A stretch of DNA of 64,000 nt from CAVVAL01 sp963742725. Lineage in GTDB: Bacteria > Actinomycetota > Actinomycetes > Mycobacteriales > Cryptosporangiaceae. The position numbers were made by a program, and so were the translations under genes. Shown here in pieces: positions 59,722 through 64,000 of this stretch (position 1 is its first letter; every line of letters begins with the position of its first letter). The stretch spans positions 682,001 to 746,000 of the forward strand of contig CAVUMX010000003.1 in NCBI GenBank assembly GCA_963742725.1, in the 5' to 3' direction. The notes under the pieces are model-generated. The model was not told where the DNA came from. It did not search any database and saw nothing but the letters and a program-made list of their open reading frames with translations.

Positions 59722-62700
59722 GTGCGCGCTTCACGCTGGCAGGCATTCGTCGCCGGGATCCTGGTCGTGGCGCTGGCCGTCACGACCACGCCGGCCGAGG
59801 CCGACCCGAGCCGGCCCGATCCGGCAACGGCGGGTAACGCCAAACCCGGCCAGCCGGCCAAGCCCGGCGAGCCCGCCAAGCCCGGCGAGCCCGCCAAGCC
59901 CGGCGGGCAACAGCCGGCCGCGCCGGTGACGCCCGCCGCGGTCGGCGCGACCGGGCCGGCCAACTACGCCTACGACGCGAACGGCCGCCTGGTCGGCGTC
60001 GGACACCCCGGCGGCGAGACCGCGCGCTACACCTACGACGCCGCCGGCAACATCACCGGCGTCGAGCGGTACCCGTCGTCGCGGGTGTCGGTGCTGAGCA
60101 TCGTGCCGGCGTCCGCGCGGCCGGGTGCTGCGGTCACGATCCACGGCACGGCGTTCGGCGCCGCGCCCACGGTCAGCTTCAACGGCGCCGCCGCGACGGT
60201 CACGGCCGCCACGGCGACGGCGATCACGGCGACGGTCCCGGCGGGTGCCACGAGCGGCAACGTCACCGTGACGGCCGGGGGAGCGTCGGCGACGTCCCCC
60301 TTCACGGTGGCGGCGGCCGGTCCGGTGGTGGCGTCCGCCAGCCCGACGACAGGCGTGCCGACGACCGAGGTCACGATCACCGGCACCGGCTTCGACGCGA
60401 CGCTGGTGAACAACGTCGTCCGCATCAACGGCACACCGGTGGAGGTCTTCGAGGCAACGCCGCAGCGGCTGCGGATCCGGGTGCCGCTGCGGGCGTCGAG
60501 CGGCCCGCTCACGGTCTCGACCCCGTCCGGTGAGACGCGTCTCGCCAGCGACTTCGTGATCCCGCCGACCGGAGTGGACCCGGCCCTGATCGAGTCGGTC
60601 ACCCGGATCGAGGCCGGCGCCGCGCCGAAGCCCGTCCGGGTGGTCACGCCCGGCAACGTGGCGCTGGTGCTCGTCGACGCGCCGGCGGGCAGGCACTTCA
60701 GCGTCGGGCTCACCGACGTTTCCGTGTCCGCGGGCTACCTCGACACGACGGTGATCGATCCGCGCGGCACGGCCGTCGGGGACTACTCCTACAACCGGCC
60801 GTACGACGTGGACGTGCACGGCACCCGCGCCGGCGGCACCTACCAGCTGCTGCTCGATCCGTACCACGCGTCCGCGACCGCAGAGGCGAGCGTGTCCGTC
60901 TCCGCTCCGGTCACAGCCGAGCTCGACCCGTCGGGGGACGGACGGGCGACCACGCTCACCATCCCGGGCCAGGACCTGCGGATGTCCTTCGACGCGACCG
61001 CGGGCGACGACATCGGGCTCGGCTTCACCGGCAACACGCTGCCGGCGTACGCGGAGCTGAGGGTGGTCGCGCCCAGCGGCACCGTCGTGGAGAACAGCTG
61101 GACGCTCGGCACGGGGCGGAGCGAGGCCCTGCGCCTGCCCGATCTCGCCGAGACCGGCCGGTACGAGGCCGTGCTGGACACGACGTCGGCCGGCACCGGC
61201 GCCGTCACCGCCACGCTCTCGAAGCGCGTCGCCGCCGGGCACCTCGACCCGTCCGGCGCCGGGACGGTCGTGACCATCCCGCGGCCGGGCCAGGACGCGG
61301 AACTGACGTTCGACGGCACCGCCGGCCAGGCGGTCAGCATCGGCGTCAACGCGAACTCGGTCCCGCAAGGGACGTACGTGAGCGTGTACGGGCCGGACGG
61401 CGCCGTCCTCGTGCGCGACGAGTACATCTCGGCCGAGGGCGTGGGGGACGCCGACATCCCGTCGCTGCCGGCCACGGGCAGGTACCGCGTGATCGTGGCG
61501 CCCACCGGCGCCGGGCACGGGGCGCTGACCGTCACGTACTCGCGCCGGCTCGCCGCCGGGCATCTCGATCCGTCCGGTGCCGGGACGGTCGTGACCATCC
61601 CGCGGCCGGGCCAGGACGCGGAACTGACGTTCGACGGCACCGCCGGCCACGCGGTCAGCGTCGGCGTCAGCGCCAACTCGGTCCCGGAGACGACGTATCT
61701 CACCGTGTACGGGCCGGACGGCGCCGTCGTGGTCCGCGACGAGTACGTGTCCGCCGCAGGTACGGGCAACGTCGACCTGGCGTCCCTGCCCGCCACGGGA
61801 ACGTACCGGGTGGTCGTCGCGCCGAACCGCGTCGGCGTGGGCAGCCTGACCGTCACGTACTCGCGCCGGCTCGCCGCCGGGCGTCTCGACCCCGCCGCGG
61901 CCGGGACGGTCGTGGACATCCAGCGCCCCGGCCAGGACGCCGAGCTGACCTTCGACGGCGCCGCCGGTGAGCGGACGAGCCTCGGAATCACGGCCAACAC
62001 CTTCCCGGCGACGCAGTACGTCAGCGTGTTCACCCCGACCGGCGCCACGCTCGTCGACGAGGAGTACATCGCGACCCGGGCGACGGACGCCTTCGCGCTG
62101 CCCGAGTTGCCGGCGACCGGCACCTACCGCGTGGTCGTCGCTCCGGCCAGCGGCGTCGTCGGCCGGTTCACGCTGACGTACTCGCGCCAGGTCGACGCGG
62201 GCGTCCTGGCGCGCGCCGGCGCCGGCACCGCCGTGACCGTGGCCCGCCCGGGCCAGGAGGCCACCGCACGGTTCGACGCGGCGGCCGGCGAGTCCCTGAG
62301 CATCGGTGTCACGGCCAACACGGTCACCGAGACGCTGTATGTGACGGTCGTGGCACCGGACGGCAGCAAGCCCGTGGACAGGCGGTCGATCAGCCGGCGG
62401 GCGTCCGACAGCGTCGACCTGGTCAACCTGCCACTCGCCGGCACGTACACCGTCCTCTTCGCGCCTGCCTCCGCCGCAACCGGCGGCTTCACGGCGACCC
62501 TCTCGGCCCCGCTCGACGCCGGCGAGCTGGTCGTCGGCGGCGCGGGCGCCACGGTGGCGATCCCGCGCGCCGGCCAGGACGCGAGGCTCCGCTTCACAGG
62601 TACCGCGGGCCAGAAGATCCGGCTGTCCCACAGCGCCGACACCTACCCGGCGGGCATCCACCTCACGGTCATCAGCCCGACGGGCGCGACCGTCGTAAAC

Positions 62701-64000
62701 CGGCGGTGGCTGCGGCGCACCAGCACCTACGACCTTCCGGACCTGCCGGCGGCCGGCACGTACTCGGTCCTCGTCGACCCGGACGACGCCGGTACCGGCC
62801 AGATCCTCCTCGCCCTCGCCACGCGGACGGTCGCGGTCGCGCCACCGGCCCCGGCGGAGAAGTCGTCGCTGGCCGACGTCCTGCGCACACGTAAAGCCAA
62901 GACCAAGGCGCCAGCAGCCGCGAAGGAACAGCAGGGGAACGGCCCAGAGACGTGGACGCCGGACGGCCACAGCGTGCGCGGCGGCGACTGGCTCACCCGG
63001 CGCGGCACCCCGAAGACGCCCGTCCCGCTCAAGGCGGCGCGCGGGGTGACGGCCGTGTCCGGGCACGTCCTCACGATCGAGGGCAAGCCGCTGCGGAACG
63101 TCGCCGTGAAGGTCGGGTCGGTCTCGGGCCGCACCGATGCCGCCGGCCGGTTCCTGCTCGCCGGCGTGAAGCACGGCAAGGGCGTGCTCGTCGTGGACGG
63201 CGGCCCGGCCAGCAGCCGGGGCCGGCGGTTCGGGGTGTTCCACGTCAAGGTGGAACCCGCGAAGGGCAGCACCACCCTGCTGCCGTTCACGATCTGGATG
63301 CAGCGCCTGGACACCGCGAACACGGTGACGTTCCCGTCCCCGACGACCCGCGAGACGGTGCTGACCACGCCGAAGGTCCCCGGGCTGGAGGTGCGGCTCC
63401 CGGCCGGATCGGTCGTCCGCGACAGCGCCGGCAAGGTCGTGACGGAGCTGGGCATCACGCCGATCCCGCTCGACCGGTCGCCGTTCCCGCTGCCGAAGGA
63501 CGGGATCGTCCCGGTGTACTTCACGGTCCAGCCCGGCGGGACGTACGTGTTCCCGGACGGCGCGCGGATCATCTACCCGAACTACACCCGGCTCCCGGCC
63601 GGGCAGCGCGTCGACTTCTGGAACTACGACCCCGAGGGCAAGGGCTGGTACGTCTACGGCCACGGCCAGGTGAGCAAGGACGCCAAGCAGGTCGTGCCGG
63701 ACGCGGACACCAAGGTCTGGGCGTTCCACGGCGCCATGTTCAACACGAGCGACCTGCTCCCGTTCGACATCAGCGCGCTGGAAGACCTGATCGACTGGCT
63801 CTCCGGGGACCCGGTCGAACTGTCGACGGGCCTCATGGTCGACCGGCGCACAGACCTGGCGCTCGACGACGTCATGCCGATCTCCCTCACCCGGACGCTA
63901 TGGCAGGGCGACACGCGCAGCCGCGAGTTCGGCGTCGGCCAGCTCGGCCAGTACGGCATGTTCCTGAACTCGGAGAAGCAGTACGAGCAGGTCGACCTGT
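59722..64000 (+). CDS. Secreted RHS/YD-repeat giant protein, N-terminal 1426 codons (runs off the window)
   Basis: Open frame from GTG at 59722 to the window end. Signal peptide (about 1-28, ending AEA), a KPGEPA tandem linker (about 45-68), one isolated YD/RHS pair (YAYDANGRLVGVGHPGG, YTYDAAGNITGVERY), two IPT/TIG immunoglobulin-like domains (about 115-290), six 107-residue PPC-like repeats (about 407-1048), a Lys-rich stretch, a carboxypeptidase-regulatory-like beta-sandwich (VSGHVLTIEGKPLRNVAVKV), and a DUF6531-type entry (GDPVELSTGLMVDRRTDLALDD, ISLTRTLWQGD) that normally opens the RHS-repeat shell. RHS proteins enclose a C-terminal variable, often toxic, domain; that part is beyond the window. 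Confidence 0.9.
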   Translation, partial: MRASRWQAFVAGILVVALAVTTTPAEADPSRPDPATAGNAKPGQPAKPGEPAKPGEPAKPGGQQPAAPVTPAAVGATGPANYAYDANGRLVGVGHPGGETARYTYDAAGNITGVERYPSSRVSVLSIVPASARPGAAVTIHGTAFGAAPTVSFNGAAATVTAATATAITATVPAGATSGNVTVTAGGASATSPFTVAAAGPVVASASPTTGVPTTEVTITGTGFDATLVNNVVRINGTPVEVFEATPQRLRIRVPLRASSGPLTVSTPSGETRLASDFVIPPTGVDPALIESVTRIEAGAAPKPVRVVTPGNVALVLVDAPAGRHFSVGLTDVSVSAGYLDTTVIDPRGTAVGDYSYNRPYDVDVHGTRAGGTYQLLLDPYHASATAEASVSVSAPVTAELDPSGDGRATTLTIPGQDLRMSFDATAGDDIGLGFTGNTLPAYAELRVVAPSGTVVENSWTLGTGRSEALRLPDLAETGRYEAVLDTTSAGTGAVTATLSKRVAAGHLDPSGAGTVVTIPRPGQDAELTFDGTAGQAVSIGVNANSVPQGTYVSVYGPDGAVLVRDEYISAEGVGDADIPSLPATGRYRVIVAPTGAGHGALTVTYSRRLAAGHLDPSGAGTVVTIPRPGQDAELTFDGTAGHAVSVGVSANSVPETTYLTVYGPDGAVVVRDEYVSAAGTGNVDLASLPATGTYRVVVAPNRVGVGSLTVTYSRRLAAGRLDPAAAGTVVDIQRPGQDAELTFDGAAGERTSLGITANTFPATQYVSVFTPTGATLVDEEYIATRATDAFALPELPATGTYRVVVAPASGVVGRFTLTYSRQVDAGVLARAGAGTAVTVARPGQEATARFDAAAGESLSIGVTANTVTETLYVTVVAPDGSKPVDRRSISRRASDSVDLVNLPLAGTYTVLFAPASAATGGFTATLSAPLDAGELVVGGAGATVAIPRAGQDARLRFTGTAGQKIRLSHSADTYPAGIHLTVISPTGATVVNRRWLRRTSTYDLPDLPAAGTYSVLVDPDDAGTGQILLALATRTVAVAPPAPAEKSSLADVLRTRKAKTKAPAAAKEQQGNGPETWTPDGHSVRGGDWLTRRGTPKTPVPLKAARGVTAVSGHVLTIEGKPLRNVAVKVGSVSGRTDAAGRFLLAGVKHGKGVLVVDGGPASSRGRRFGVFHVKVEPAKGSTTLLPFTIWMQRLDTANTVTFPSPTTRETVLTTPKVPGLEVRLPAGSVVRDSAGKVVTELGITPIPLDRSPFPLPKDGIVPVYFTVQPGGTYVFPDGARIIYPNYTRLPAGQRVDFWNYDPEGKGWYVYGHGQVSKDAKQVVPDADTKVWAFHGAMFNTSDLLPFDISALEDLIDWLSGDPVELSTGLMVDRRTDLALDDVMPISLTRTLWQGDTRSREFGVGQLGQYGMFLNSEKQYEQVDL
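60940..62865 (+). repeat. Six tandem 321-bp coding repeats
   Basis: Six copies start at 60940, 61261, 61582, 61903, 62224 and 62545, each exactly 321 bases (107 codons). Copies 2 and 3 are nearly identical at the DNA level over their first 80 bases (GTCGTGACCATCCCGCGGCC and onward), whereas copies 1, 5 and 6 have diverged. Each encodes IPRPGQDAELTFDGTAG-type and LPATGxYRVVVAP-type strands, a PPC-like beta-sandwich. Confidence 0.9.

Noticed and set aside
59850..59912. KPGEPA-coding tandem repeat as a CRISPR-like or mobile repeat
   Set aside because: The 18-bp units lie in frame within the coding sequence and encode a Pro-rich linker; there are no spacers.
59731..63729. A 1332-codon minus-strand open frame opposite the RHS gene
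   Set aside because: Its translation is repetitive Arg/Gly/Asp sequence without motifs, while the plus strand carries a signal peptide, IPT domains and repeats.
1..64000. tRNA, rRNA, CRISPR array, IS element or prophage genes
   Set aside because: Looked for by eye and not seen: no CCA-ended cloverleaf stretch, transposase motif, or regular repeat-spacer array. A covariance-model scan would be needed to exclude small RNAs.

Overview
The window is a 64-kb piece of chromosome from a high-GC, probably filamentous and soil-dwelling actinobacterium. The evidence is the strongly G/C-ended codons, the many GTG starts, GTGA and ATGA stop-start overlaps, families typical of the group (DUF397, DUF5999, DUF574-type SAM methyltransferase, GAF-ANTAR, PASTA, MocR) and a large set of secreted polysaccharide-directed proteins. 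Genus cannot be read from this stretch. No rRNA, tRNA, CRISPR array, insertion sequence or phage gene was seen.

Left edge (0.1-7.4 kb) is the most unusual part. A shortened fatty acyl-AMP ligase is translationally coupled to a 1605-residue five-domain enzyme: a catalase-like haem domain resembling coral allene oxide synthase, a flavin domain resembling bacterial polyenoic fatty acid isomerase, an acyl carrier protein, a thioesterase and a cytochrome P450. An acyl-CoA carboxylase carboxyltransferase follows. The architecture suggests a carrier-bound, oxylipin-like fatty acid tailoring assembly.

7.5-17 kb: a three-gene regulatory operon (DUF5999, IclR, ECF sigma factor), a secreted GH19 chitinase with DasR-type operators, a truncated LuxR-family ATPase fused to the tail of a lost subtilase, a secreted lactonase-like propeller, a WNG-repeat secreted propeller, and a DoxX protein with its Cys-rich regulator. 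The last two loci share the inverted repeat TTCTAA-N18-TTAGAA.

17-27 kb: an epoxide-hydrolase-fold protein that has lost its catalytic residues, with a VOC protein and a divergent TetR; a carboxyethyl-ornithine synthase-like enzyme; an acyl-lipid desaturase followed by two GAF-ANTAR regulators; a GH18 chitinase with a perfect DasR-type palindrome; an MDR reductase; a frameshifted secreted protein.

27-36 kb: an amine-catabolism locus (USP, APC permease, aldehyde dehydrogenase and copper amine oxidase on the minus strand; PucR regulator and a PLP amino acid decarboxylase on the plus strand). Together these could take an aromatic amino acid to amine, aldehyde and acid.

36-51 kb: CHRD, NUDIX and PPOX proteins; a LacI-controlled pair of secreted glycosidases; a methyltransferase; an IclR-LysE-esterase operon; and a sugar ABC importer with a DasR-type site in its promoter region. 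The two chitinases and this importer look like one chitin-utilisation regulon.

51-64 kb: a hydrolase-DUF397 chimera (a second deletion scar), a MocR regulator, small proteins, a PASTA protein, a secreted CBM-sorbosone dehydrogenase-LamG protein, and the first 1426 codons of a secreted RHS-type giant protein with six exact 321-bp repeats, cut off by the window end.
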